Assembly (NCBI GenBank): GCA_034408745.1
Contig: JAWXCM010000322.1
Coordinates: 6,426-70,425 of the forward strand
Direction of reading: 5' to 3'
Length of the DNA: 64,000 nt
DNA from: JAWXCM01 sp034408745
GTDB lineage: Bacteria; Acidobacteriota; Terriglobia; Bryobacterales; Bryobacteraceae
The notes beneath the pieces were generated by a model. It was not told the origin of the DNA, did not search any database, and saw only the letters and a list, made by a program, of their open reading frames with translations. Both the position numbers and the translations under genes were made by a program. Shown one piece after another: positions 33,386 through 42,439 of this stretch. Each line of letters opens with the position of its first letter. Position 1 is the first letter of the stretch.

Positions 33386-34791
33386 GCCACCACGCCCGAC
33401 CCACCACACGCCGCGAAATGCTCTGCCGATGTGCAAACGGCTTCGGAGGGCTGGCGCTTGCGTCCATGATGGCGAAGGCCGCTGACGACCCGCTGGCCCC
33501 AAAAGCGCCGCACTACAAGGCCAAAGCGAAGTCCGTGATCTTCATGTTCATGGACGGTGGGCCGTCGCAGATGGACACCTTCGACCCCAAGCCCGGCCTC
33601 CGCAAATGGCACGGTCAGCAGATCCCGATGAAGACCCCGACCACTGTCTTCAACATTGGCGACAAGGTGCTGGGCTCGCCGTTCGAGTTCAAACAGCACG
33701 GCAAATCCGGCGCCTGGGTCAGCGACCTTTTCCCTCATGTGGCGGGTGTGGTGGACGACCTCACCATCGTTCGTTCCATGGTCTCCGATCACAGCGAGCA
33801 CACCGCGGCGAACTACTTCATGCACTCCGGTTCGGGGTTTATGGGCCGGCCGAGCATGGGGGGATGGGTGGTCTACGGGCTCGGCAATGAGAGCCGCAAC
33901 CTGCCCGGATTCGTCGTGCTGGAGAGCGGTCTGGTGCCTCCGGGCGGCCTCGACCTGTTCGGCAGCGGCTTTCTTCCAGCCAGCTTCCAGGGCACGCTGT
34001 TCCGCAAGGGCACGGTCCCGGTGGCCGACATCCAGCCGCGCGAGAAGTCAGCGGAACTGCAGCAGTCGAAGCTGGGCCTGCTGCGCACGCTGAACAAGGG
34101 TGTGCTCGACCGGTTCGCGAAAGTTCCCGAGGTGGAGGCCACCATCTCTAACTACGAACTTGCCTTCCGGATGCAGTCCGAAGTGCCAGGGTTGCTCGAC
34201 CTGTCCAGCGAATCCGAGGCGACGCGCAAGATGTACGGCCTCGACGACCCTGAGACCGAAGAGTTCGGCCGCGAGTGCCTGCTCGCGCGGCGCATGGTGG
34301 AGCGAGGAGTGCGCTTCGTCGAACTCTTGCCACCGTCCCGCCGTGGTATCGACCGCTGGGATCAGCATCAAAATCTGGTGGCGCATCACCGGACCAACTG
34401 CAAGGCGGTCGACCAGCCCGCCGCGGCTCTGATTCGCGATCTGAAGCAGCGCGGCATGCTCGACGAGACCATCGTGCTCTGGGGCGGCGAGTTTGGCCGA
34501 ACCCCCTGCGCACAGGGCGATCCGGACGCGAAGACCGTTGGCCGCGACCACAACCCATTCGGCTTCACGATGTGGATGGCCGGCGGCGGGTTCAAACCGG
34601 GCATTCAGTACGGTGCCACGGATGAGTTCGGCTATTACGCCACGGAGAACAAGGTCCACGTGCACGACTTGCACGCCACCATACTCCACTTACTCGGGCT
34701 CGACCATAAACGCCTCACCTGGCGATACAGCGGACGCGATATGCGCCTCACCGACGTGCACGGCGAACTCATGCACGGGCTGCTGGCGTAG
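33382..34791 (+). CDS. DUF1501 (alkaline-phosphatase/sulfatase-like) Tat-exported protein
   Basis: 469 residues from ATG 33382 (ATGA overlap with the preceding gene). A Tat signal (TTRREMLCRCANGFGGLALA) is present. The sulfatase/phosphatase-like core has FMFMDGGPSQMDTFDPKPG (25-60 region), VVDDLTIVRSMVSDHSEHTAAN, WDQHQNLVAHHRTNC and the late metal-binding stretch LWGGEFGRTPCAQG...GRDHNPFGFTMWMAGGGFK. It is co-translated with DUF1549/DUF1553, the typical partner. The substrate is unknown, probably periplasmic. Confidence 0.93.
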   Translation: MSHHARPTTRREMLCRCANGFGGLALASMMAKAADDPLAPKAPHYKAKAKSVIFMFMDGGPSQMDTFDPKPGLRKWHGQQIPMKTPTTVFNIGDKVLGSPFEFKQHGKSGAWVSDLFPHVAGVVDDLTIVRSMVSDHSEHTAANYFMHSGSGFMGRPSMGGWVVYGLGNESRNLPGFVVLESGLVPPGGLDLFGSGFLPASFQGTLFRKGTVPVADIQPREKSAELQQSKLGLLRTLNKGVLDRFAKVPEVEATISNYELAFRMQSEVPGLLDLSSESEATRKMYGLDDPETEEFGRECLLARRMVERGVRFVELLPPSRRGIDRWDQHQNLVAHHRTNCKAVDQPAAALIRDLKQRGMLDETIVLWGGEFGRTPCAQGDPDAKTVGRDHNPFGFTMWMAGGGFKPGIQYGATDEFGYYATENKVHVHDLHATILHLLGLDHKRLTWRYSGRDMRLTDVHGELMHGLLA

Positions 34792-34811
34792 GCTCCGTCT
34801 AAAATCCAGGG

Positions 34812-35393
34812 ATGAACAAGAACCGGGTGGAAGCCTTCAGCGATGGCGTGCTCGCCATCATCATCACCATCATGGTGCTGGAGCTCAAGCGGCCCGAGCG
34901 CGCCGATCTCGCAGCACTGCGTCCTCTCATCCCAGTACTCCTCAGCTACCTGCTGAGCTTCATCTACATTGGCATCTACTGGAACAACCACCATCACCTG
35001 TTCCACGCCACCAAACGGGTGAACGGGGCAGTCCTGTGGGCGAACCTGCACCTGCTGTTCTGGCTCTCGCTGGTCCCGTTCGCCACAGCATGGATGGGCG
35101 AAGGCCACATTGCGTCCGAGCCGGTCGCGCTCTACGGCTGCATCCTGCAAATGGCCGGGGTTGCATACTACATCCTGCAGTCGGTCATCATCGCCGACCA
35201 GGGGCCTGATTCACTGCTCAGGTCCGCCATTGGGTTTGACTGGAAGGGGAAGTCCTCCCTGATCCTGTACTTTGCCGCGATTGGGCTGGCGTTTGTGAAT
35301 CCGTGGATCTCTGTTGGGCTGTACACCGCAGTTGCCTTTATGTGGCTGATTCCAGACACACGGATTGAGCGCCGCCTCCGCGAAAACGTCTGA
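34812..35393 (+). CDS. TMEM175 family (DUF1211) potassium-channel-like membrane protein
   Basis: 193 residues, six predicted helices. The hallmark RxxxFSDG motif is in helix 1: RVEAFSDGVLAIIITIMVLELK (5-26). Bacterial TMEM175 proteins form tetrameric K+-selective leak channels. The gene stands alone, 20 bp after the DUF1501 gene. The C-terminal RIERRLREN is cytoplasmic. Confidence 0.93.
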   Translation: MNKNRVEAFSDGVLAIIITIMVLELKRPERADLAALRPLIPVLLSYLLSFIYIGIYWNNHHHLFHATKRVNGAVLWANLHLLFWLSLVPFATAWMGEGHIASEPVALYGCILQMAGVAYYILQSVIIADQGPDSLLRSAIGFDWKGKSSLILYFAAIGLAFVNPWISVGLYTAVAFMWLIPDTRIERRLRENV

Positions 35394-35451
35394 ATGTTAA
35401 TCGAACTCCGGCGGGCCGCGTCACGTATTCGATACTGACAACAGGCACTAA

Positions 35452-37356
35452 ATGAGACGAAAACCCGGTTTCCTCAGGATTGTGTGTGTCTTTTTACTTT
35501 CGGCCGCGCTGGCGATGCCACAGAACACCCTCACCGTCGACCCCGCTACGCCGGGCCGACTCGGGTGGCTGACTCGTCCTTACACGCCGCGTAACATCGC
35601 ACCTGTAAGGCTGACCAACTCGCCCCGACTGAACGCACTCATCCGCGCAGGCAACCTGTATCTGTCCGCACAGGACGTGGTTGCACTTGCTATCGAAAAC
35701 AATATTGACGTGGAGGTGCAGCGATATACCCCGCTGCTGGCGCAGGAAGTGCTTCGACGCGCCGAGGCTGGTGGCTTCCTCCGCTCTGTAGGACTGCCCG
35801 TTCAGGCCGGACCGCAGTCGGTTAGCCTTCAAGGTGTATCGCTAAATACAGGAGGCGGCGTCAGCGGATCCAGCGCCGGCGGCATCAACTCCGGCGGTGG
35901 TATCGTCACGCAGCTCGGACCGGGCATCCCCTCGCTCGACCCGACGGTGAGTGGCTTCGTAAACTTCCAGCACGCCACTACGCCGCAGAGCAACACCGTG
36001 CTTACCGGCACCACGGCGCTGGTGCAAAACGTGCGCAGTATTCAGGCATCGTACTCCCAGAACTTCTCGTTTGGCCTGAACGCGCAGCTCGCGTACTCCA
36101 GCAATCGCATCAAGGTGAATTCGCAGTTCTTCCAGCTCAATCCATTCACCAACGGCAACCTCGATTTCCAGGTCACGCAGAACCTGCTGCAGGGCTTCGG
36201 CCGCGCGGTCAATGAGCGCAACATCCGAGTCCAGCGCAACAACGTCAAGGTCAGTGACCTGCAGTTCCGCGCGCAGGTAATCAACACCGTCTCCTCGGCC
36301 CTGAACCTCTACTGGGATTACGTCGCCTTCACGGAAGACGTGCGAGCCCGCCGCCAGGCCGTTGGCACCGCCGAGCAGCTTCTGACGAACAACAGAAAGC
36401 AGGTCGAACTGGGGTCACTCGCTGAGATCGAAATCATTCGCGCCGAATCTCAGGTGTACGCAGCCCGGCAGGACTTCACCATCTCGCAGACTAACCTGCT
36501 GCAACAGGAGACGATCCTGAAGAATGTCATCGCCCGCAACGGCATAGCCGACGCCGGACTGGCCGCAGTCCATATCGTCCCGCTGGATCAGATCCCGACT
36601 CCCGTTGCGCCCCAGATTCGCCCGGTGGACGATCTGGTCGGTGAAGCCGCTCTGAACCGCGTGGAAATCCAGCAGGCTCGCATCAATCTGGAGAGCAACA
36701 ACCTGAACCTGGTTGGCATCAGGAACTCCCTGAAGCCGGGCCTCCAGGCGTTCGCGCAGCTGACGAACAACGGTCTGACGGGCGATTTGACCGCGCTCGG
36801 AGCCTTTACACCAGGCCTCGGCTACCTGGCTGGCGGATATGGAAATTTGCTGGCCCAGATCTTCCGCCGTAACTATCCGAATTATTCCGCCGGATTTTCG
36901 CTGAATATCCCCCTTCGCAACCGCGCCGCGCAGGCCGATTACGCCATCAGTGTAATCGAGGTTCGGCAGAACGAACTGAATCTGCGCCGCAGTCTGAATC
37001 AGGCACGTGTTGACGTGCAGAACGCGGTGATAGGTCTGGAGCAGGCGCAGGCGCGGTACGAAGCCGCCCGCCGCGCCCGCGTCCTGTCTGAACAGACACT
37101 TTCGGCCGACCAGCGCAAGATGGAACTCGGTGCGTCGACCCCGTTCCAGGTGATCCAGGACCAGCGCGACCTCGCTACCGCTCAGAGCTCTGAGACCCAG
37201 GCGATTGCGAACTACACGCACGCCCGTATCGCCATGGACGACGCGCTCGGCAAGACGCTGGAAGCCAACAATGTCGCGCTTTCTGACGCCTTGAAGGGTC
37301 GCATGCCCATGGTCTCCACGCTTCCGGCCGACCTTCCGAAAGGGGCGAACCAGTGA
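35452..37356 (+). CDS. TolC family outer-membrane efflux protein (first of two)
   Basis: 634 residues. A signal peptide (to about 24, ...LAMPQ) precedes an N-terminal extension of about 45 residues and two OEP repeats with the usual long helices (INTVSSALNLYWDYVAFTED, RAESQVYAARQDFTISQTNLLQQE, SLNQARVDVQNAVIGLEQAQARYEAARRA). A Gly/Ser-rich insertion (about 130-165) interrupts the first repeat. It should form a trimeric outer-membrane channel for export. The next gene encodes a clear paralogue and starts within its stop codon (GTGA). No membrane-fusion or RND/ABC partner gene is next to it. Confidence 0.9.
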   Translation: MRRKPGFLRIVCVFLLSAALAMPQNTLTVDPATPGRLGWLTRPYTPRNIAPVRLTNSPRLNALIRAGNLYLSAQDVVALAIENNIDVEVQRYTPLLAQEVLRRAEAGGFLRSVGLPVQAGPQSVSLQGVSLNTGGGVSGSSAGGINSGGGIVTQLGPGIPSLDPTVSGFVNFQHATTPQSNTVLTGTTALVQNVRSIQASYSQNFSFGLNAQLAYSSNRIKVNSQFFQLNPFTNGNLDFQVTQNLLQGFGRAVNERNIRVQRNNVKVSDLQFRAQVINTVSSALNLYWDYVAFTEDVRARRQAVGTAEQLLTNNRKQVELGSLAEIEIIRAESQVYAARQDFTISQTNLLQQETILKNVIARNGIADAGLAAVHIVPLDQIPTPVAPQIRPVDDLVGEAALNRVEIQQARINLESNNLNLVGIRNSLKPGLQAFAQLTNNGLTGDLTALGAFTPGLGYLAGGYGNLLAQIFRRNYPNYSAGFSLNIPLRNRAAQADYAISVIEVRQNELNLRRSLNQARVDVQNAVIGLEQAQARYEAARRARVLSEQTLSADQRKMELGASTPFQVIQDQRDLATAQSSETQAIANYTHARIAMDDALGKTLEANNVALSDALKGRMPMVSTLPADLPKGANQ

Positions 37357-39446
37357 TCCGCCGACTACAGCCGGTTCTCGCGATGCTAATCAGCGTGACC
37401 CTGGTGCTCGGGCAGACGCCGCAGCCACAGGTTCCGGTCGCGCCAGGCCAGGCACCCCAGCCCACCACGCGGCAGGGTATCGAAGCGCCGCCGCCATCCA
37501 ATGCGCAGCAGCCCGCGCGTGGCACCGCACCCAACGCCGAGCAGACCCGCATGGCAATTCCCGCGGCTCGAGCCCCCTTCACGCCGGTGCAGATCAACAC
37601 CCAGCTGGCGCCGGTTCCTGTTGATCGGAACGCTGTGCTGCGGCCCTACTTCGGGGTCGAGGTGCCGCCCGTTCGCACCGACAACAGTTCCCGGCTGCAG
37701 AGTCTGATTCGAGCGGGTACCTTGTACCTGACGGCACAGGACGCCATCGCGCTGACGCTGGAGAACAGCATCGACCTCGAACTGGCCCGCTACAGTCCCA
37801 TCACCGCGAACTGGCGCGTCATCCGAGCCCAGGCAGGTGGCGCACTCCCTGGTGTCCCGAGTGCTGCGGCGCAGGCTGGCGCGGTCGCCGCAGGTCAGGG
37901 CGTCAGCGGCTCCCAGGCCTCAGCCGGTGTGCGCAACCCTGGCGGCGGAAACGGAGGCGGTGGCGCCGGCAACGCGACTATCAGCCAGATCGGCCCCGTC
38001 ACCCAGAACCTCGATCCCATCATTCAGGAATCCAGCACGTTCAGCCACACCAGCAACCCGCAGCCCAACGCCACGCAGTCGGTCATCAACAACCTGGTCT
38101 CGAACACAAGGGCGCACAGCGGAAACTTCCAGCAGGGTCTGCTGTCTGGTGGCGTCGTCAACGTGCGTTACAACCAGAACTGGCTGAAAGAAAACTCACC
38201 GACAAACATCCTGAACCCGTCCACCGCGGCGAACGTGCAGATCAGCGCGCAGCACAACTTGCTAAGAGGCTTCGGCGTCGCGGTAAATGCGCGTAACATC
38301 ACTATCGCGAAACTGAACGCGGGCATTTCGGAGATCACCTTCCGCTCGCAGGTGATTAACGTTGTCAGTCAGGTGCTGAACGCCTATTTCTCGCTGGCGG
38401 CGTCGTATGAGGATGTGCGTGCCAAACGCAACGTCACCGACGTCTCTGAAACGTTCCTTAAGAATGTGCAGCGCCAGATTGAAGCGGGCTCAGTGGCACC
38501 GCCCGATGCCATTCAGGCCGAGGCGCTGCTTGTCACCAACCGCCGCCTGCTTGTCGAGGCCGAGACCACGCTGCGCCAGCGCGAACTCCGACTGAAAAAC
38601 CTCATCAGCCGGACCGGAACTGCCGACGCACTCCTGTTTTCCACACGCATCGTTCCTGTGGATCGTATTGACATCCCGGCTTCGGACAACCTGCCGCCAG
38701 TCGAAGAACTGGTGAAACAGGCGATCGCGGTTCGCACCGACCTCGCGGTTCAGTCGGCTAACCTGCAGAACACCGAGATCAGCGGACTCGGCACCCGCAA
38801 CGGACTGCTGCCCAACCTGGTGGCCATTGCGGCCATGCAGAACTCCGGCCTCGGCGGGACCGCGGTATTTCAGGACCGCGGTCCCGGACGCCCGCCGCAG
38901 GGTCCCGATCCGTACTTTGTGGGTGGCCCGGATACCGCTCTCGGGCAGATCTTCCGGCGCAATTACCCCACCCAGCGCGTGGGTGCATTCTTCTCCGCGA
39001 CCGTCAACAATCGACAGGCCCAGGCCGATTACGCGCTCGACCAGCTTGGCCTGCGCCAGTCCGAACTCAGCGTTCGCAAGGCGCAGAATCAGGTGCAGGT
39101 GGACGTGATGAACTACGTAGTCGCCATGCAGCAGGCACGCGCGCGCTATGAAACCGCTGTGAAGAATCGCGAATTGCAGCAGGCGCTCTTCACCAGTGAG
39201 GAAAAGCGCTTCCAGTTTGGCGCGTCCATCCCATACAACGTCATCCAGCAGCAGCGCGATCTGGTCACGGCCCAGTCGAATGAAGTGGCCGCACTGGTGA
39301 CGTATGCAACGGCTCGAATCTCGCTCGACCAAACCCTCGGGCGCACGCTGGAGGCAAACGGCGTGTCGGTCAGCGAAGCCCGTGAGGCGAAGGTCGCCCG
39401 TGCCTCCGAGCCTGTGAGTCCGCCGCCCGGCACCACGCTACCGTAA
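37353..39446 (+). CDS. TolC family outer-membrane efflux protein (second of two)
   Basis: 697 residues from a GTG overlapping the first TolC gene. The layout is the same as the first: signal (about 1-22), a Pro/Gln/Ala-rich stretch (about 25-70), shared landmarks (SRLQSLIRAGTLYLTAQDAI, NLLRGFGVAVNARNITIAKL, SQVLNAYFSLAASYEDVRAK) and C-terminal helices. Parallel matching of these blocks shows it arose with its neighbour by duplication. The longer low-complexity insertions may be extracellular or linker segments. The substrate is unknown. Confidence 0.9.
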   Translation: MIRRLQPVLAMLISVTLVLGQTPQPQVPVAPGQAPQPTTRQGIEAPPPSNAQQPARGTAPNAEQTRMAIPAARAPFTPVQINTQLAPVPVDRNAVLRPYFGVEVPPVRTDNSSRLQSLIRAGTLYLTAQDAIALTLENSIDLELARYSPITANWRVIRAQAGGALPGVPSAAAQAGAVAAGQGVSGSQASAGVRNPGGGNGGGGAGNATISQIGPVTQNLDPIIQESSTFSHTSNPQPNATQSVINNLVSNTRAHSGNFQQGLLSGGVVNVRYNQNWLKENSPTNILNPSTAANVQISAQHNLLRGFGVAVNARNITIAKLNAGISEITFRSQVINVVSQVLNAYFSLAASYEDVRAKRNVTDVSETFLKNVQRQIEAGSVAPPDAIQAEALLVTNRRLLVEAETTLRQRELRLKNLISRTGTADALLFSTRIVPVDRIDIPASDNLPPVEELVKQAIAVRTDLAVQSANLQNTEISGLGTRNGLLPNLVAIAAMQNSGLGGTAVFQDRGPGRPPQGPDPYFVGGPDTALGQIFRRNYPTQRVGAFFSATVNNRQAQADYALDQLGLRQSELSVRKAQNQVQVDVMNYVVAMQQARARYETAVKNRELQQALFTSEEKRFQFGASIPYNVIQQQRDLVTAQSNEVAALVTYATARISLDQTLGRTLEANGVSVSEAREAKVARASEPVSPPPGTTLP

Positions 39447-39449
39447 GCT

Positions 39450-40742
39450 GTGGCCCGAATCCTGATCGCGACGTTCGGCTCGCTCGGCGACTTGTACCCT
39501 TACCTCGCCATCGGTGGGGAACTGCGGCGTCGCGGCCATGCTGTCACCATCGCGACCAGCGCGGCTTACCGCTCCAGGATCGAAGGCGAGGGACTGGCCT
39601 TCGCGCCCATCCGTCCGGACGTCGATCTCGGCGACCGCAAGTTCATGGAGTGGGTGTTCGACCAGCGGAACGGATCCGAACGCATCGTGCGCGGCATGGC
39701 GCAATTGGTCCGCGAAAGCTATGAGGACACGCTCGGACCCGCGTCGGAAGCCGACCTTATCGTCACGCAGCCGCTCGCGTTCTCTGGTCCGCTGATCGCC
39801 ATGAAAGCCGGCAAGCGCTGGGTCTCCACCATCCTCGCCCCCATGTCCTTTACCTCTGTCTACGACCCACCCGTACTCCCGCAGGCTCCCTTCCTTCGCC
39901 AGTGGACTTTCCTCGGGCCTCGTTTTTACGGCTGGATCTTCGGCCTCGGCAGGAAGGTGTCGCTCGACTGGGTTAAGCCGGTGGTCGAACTCGGTCAAAA
40001 TGAGGTTGGCCTCACGCTGGAACAGATTGGACACCCAATCTTCGACGGCGCTCGTTCCCCATGGCTTACCGTCGCGATGTTCTCGCCGATTTTCGGGCCA
40101 CGGCAGCGCGACTGGCCTGACCACGTCGAGGTCACGGGGTTCCCGTTTTACGAAGGGCCCGGGGTGCAGCACGAACTCGCCCCGGAACTCGAGACGTTCC
40201 TGAAGGCAGGGCCGCCGCCCGTGGTGTTCTCGCTCGGGTCGACCGCCGTTGGCGCGGCGGGCAAGTTCTATCGAGACAGTTTTCGCGCAGCCGAACGGCT
40301 GGGAGTCCGGACCGTTTTTCTCACAGGCGGCCACGTTCAGGGACTTCCCGCCAAACTCCCCGCCGGAATGCTCGAATGGCCGTATGCGCCCCATTCCGCG
40401 CTGTTCCCGCGAGCTGCGGTGAACGTACATCACGGCGGAGTCGGCACCACGGCCGAAGCTCTCCGGTCCGGTCGGCCGATGCTGGTTGTGCCGTTTGCCC
40501 ACGATCAGTTCGATAACGCCGAGCGCTGTCTGCGTCTGGGGACAGCGCGTTGGATCGGGCAAGGCGACTACAACGCGACTCGCGCGGAAATGGCACTGAG
40601 GGTTCTGCTGGACGATCCCCAGATTCAGCAACACTGCGCCGCCGCCGCAAAGCAGATCCGTTCCGAAAATGGCACAGTTGCTGCCGCCGACGCGATTGAG
40701 TCCGTCCTCCCGCCGCCGTGTGACAAATTTACAAACCACTGA
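39450..40742 (+). CDS. GT1 family (UGT/MGT-like) glycosyltransferase
   Basis: 430 residues starting at GTG 39450, 3 bp after the TolC pair. The N-terminal acceptor domain opens RILIATFGSLGDLYPYLAIG. The C-terminal donor domain holds VVFSLGSTAVG and the sugar-nucleotide motif VNVHHGGVGTTAEALRSGRPMLVVPFAHDQFDNA (His, Glu, Asp/Gln). Such enzymes glycosylate lipids or small molecules in the cytoplasm. Its linkage to the two TolC proteins hints at a secreted glycosylated product (inference). Confidence 0.9.
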   Translation: MARILIATFGSLGDLYPYLAIGGELRRRGHAVTIATSAAYRSRIEGEGLAFAPIRPDVDLGDRKFMEWVFDQRNGSERIVRGMAQLVRESYEDTLGPASEADLIVTQPLAFSGPLIAMKAGKRWVSTILAPMSFTSVYDPPVLPQAPFLRQWTFLGPRFYGWIFGLGRKVSLDWVKPVVELGQNEVGLTLEQIGHPIFDGARSPWLTVAMFSPIFGPRQRDWPDHVEVTGFPFYEGPGVQHELAPELETFLKAGPPPVVFSLGSTAVGAAGKFYRDSFRAAERLGVRTVFLTGGHVQGLPAKLPAGMLEWPYAPHSALFPRAAVNVHHGGVGTTAEALRSGRPMLVVPFAHDQFDNAERCLRLGTARWIGQGDYNATRAEMALRVLLDDPQIQQHCAAAAKQIRSENGTVAAADAIESVLPPPCDKFTNH

Positions 40743-40827
40743 GTACAAATTACTTACACGCAAGACCAGCTGCAAAAATTGATCACAATGCGACGTGGGT
40801 GGCATCCATCTCGCAGGAGAACGTACT

Positions 40828-41613
40828 ATGGCCATGCCAGCTGTCAGCGACCTGAACCCAGCGAAGAGTCAGCCCGAAGAAGTGACCTGGGAGAGTCTGA
40901 TACCGCCTGAGCAATGGAGCCTTTATTCCTGCGTTCTCAGCCACATATGTGATGCCGGCATACCGTTTGCCCTCGGCGGCGGTCTCGCGCTCGGCTACTA
41001 TACCGGCGAACTGCACCGATCCAAAGACCTCGACATCTACATATCGCCGCCAAACCGCGATCGGGTGGTCGAAATTATCACCAATTGCGGGCTCGACGAC
41101 TACTTCGAAACCCAGCCGTACGATCAGGGCTGGATCTACCGCGGCCATAGAGACGGCGTAATCATCGACATTATCTGGGCGATGGCCAACCGCCGAACAA
41201 CCGTTGACAACGTGTGGACCACCACTGGGCCCAGTGTTCACCTTTGCGGGCAGACGTTTCGCGTGATTCCGCCCGAAGAGCTGCTCTGGTCGAAGCTCTA
41301 CGTGTTGCAGCGCGATCGCTGCGACTGGCCGGATTTGTTCAACTTGCTTGCCGCTGTTGGACCCGGAATGAACTGGCAGCACCTGTCGTGTCGAGCCGCC
41401 GAGGATCGGCCCCTGCTAAAGTCGCTCCTTACCGTCTTTGCATGGGTCGCGCCGGAACGCGCGATGCAGATTCCCCGCCGAGTCTGGCGGTCCTTCGATC
41501 TGGTTCAGCCGATTCCGGTTGCCGACCCATCAGGCCGCCCCAGCCGACGCGACCTCCTCGACACTCGGCCATGGCTCAACACCAGCCAACCCGGAGCTTC
41601 CCGCGCCGCCTGA
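40828..41613 (+). CDS. Nucleotidyltransferase of the AbiEii/aminoglycoside-adenylyltransferase-like group
   Basis: 261 residues. ATG 40828 has an AGGAG at 40815-40819, a better start than the in-frame 40795 codon. The core GGGLALGYYTGELHRSKDLDIYI (about 42-64) is the GG...DxD metal-binding nucleotidyltransferase motif. The downstream VIIDIIWAM supplies the third acidic residue. FRVIPPEELLWSKLYVLQRDRCDWPDLFNLL is shared with AbiEii-like and lincosamide/aminoglycoside transferase relatives. No partner antitoxin gene is adjacent, so a toxin role is not supported. Confidence 0.8.
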   Translation: MAMPAVSDLNPAKSQPEEVTWESLIPPEQWSLYSCVLSHICDAGIPFALGGGLALGYYTGELHRSKDLDIYISPPNRDRVVEIITNCGLDDYFETQPYDQGWIYRGHRDGVIIDIIWAMANRRTTVDNVWTTTGPSVHLCGQTFRVIPPEELLWSKLYVLQRDRCDWPDLFNLLAAVGPGMNWQHLSCRAAEDRPLLKSLLTVFAWVAPERAMQIPRRVWRSFDLVQPIPVADPSGRPSRRDLLDTRPWLNTSQPGASRAA

Positions 41614-41632
41614 GCGCCGGAGTCGATCCAAT

Positions 41633-42439
41633 ATGCTCATCGGCGCCATGAATCACCCCGCACAAGACGTCATCAGCGAGATCCGCTGGATGGCCGAAAT
41701 GCGCCTCGATTTCATCGACCTCACCCTGGAACCCCCAGCTGCCGCCGTGTGGCTAGTCAACGGTCGCGAGGTTCGAGACCTGCTGGCCAGCCACAACATG
41801 ACCGCCGTGGGTCACACAGCGTACTACCTGCCATTCGCCAGCGCGTTTGAAAGTGTGCGATGTGCGGCAGTCGACGAGTTGCGCCGGTGCCTCGACGTCT
41901 TTGCCGAGGTCGGCGTGAAGTGGATGAACCTTCACCCCGACCGGCACACCCCCATGCACGACCGAGGGTTCTACATTGGGCGAAACCTCCAGTCCATCCA
42001 CGAACTGCAGCAGCACGCCGAAGACACAGGCGTCGGCCTGATGATCGAAAACCTGCCCGGCGACTTCAACAGCGCCCCTCAGCTTGGCGAACTGCTCGAA
42101 GCAGTGCCCGAACTTGGCCTGCACCTCGACATCGGTCATGCCAATCTCATCGTTCCGCACAACACCACAGGCGAAATCCTGCACGCCTGGGGCAGCCGTC
42201 TGCGCCATGTCCACCTGCACGACAACAAGGGCGGGCATGCGGACCTGCACCTTCCGCTCGGAGCAGGAACCCTCGACGTGCGCCAGTCCCTGAAGCACCT
42301 GATCGACTGCGGCTTCGATGGCACCATCACACTGGAAGTCTTTACCCCGGACCGCCACTTCTTCGCCTACAGCCGCGACGTTCTGCGGCGCATGTGGGAC
42401 GAATTGAAATCTTCGTCCTCTACTGCTGCCGCTCGATAA
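41633..42439 (+). CDS. Sugar phosphate isomerase/epimerase family TIM-barrel protein
   Basis: 268 residues from ATG 41633 (alternative ATG 41648). Xylose-isomerase-like barrel with metal ligands in GLMIENLPGDFNSAP (Glu), LHLDIGHANL (Asp, His), VHLHDNKGGHADLHLPLGAG (His, Asp) and TITLEVFTPDRHF (Glu). It is distinct from the OiaC-like protein at 15605. It begins 20 bp after the nucleotidyltransferase. The substrate cannot be told from the sequence. The 3' end overlaps the convergent PLD gene by 20 bp. Confidence 0.87.
   Translation: MLIGAMNHPAQDVISEIRWMAEMRLDFIDLTLEPPAAAVWLVNGREVRDLLASHNMTAVGHTAYYLPFASAFESVRCAAVDELRRCLDVFAEVGVKWMNLHPDRHTPMHDRGFYIGRNLQSIHELQQHAEDTGVGLMIENLPGDFNSAPQLGELLEAVPELGLHLDIGHANLIVPHNTTGEILHAWGSRLRHVHLHDNKGGHADLHLPLGAGTLDVRQSLKHLIDCGFDGTITLEVFTPDRHFFAYSRDVLRRMWDELKSSSSTAAAR

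Noticed and set aside
39438..40835. A 465-codon - strand open frame opposite the glycosyltransferase
   Set aside because: The + strand has clear GT1 motifs, and the antisense product has none.
40828..41613. A toxin-antitoxin or abortive-infection system built on the AbiEii-like gene
   Set aside because: No partner antitoxin gene is adjacent; the neighbours are a glycosyltransferase and a TIM-barrel isomerase.
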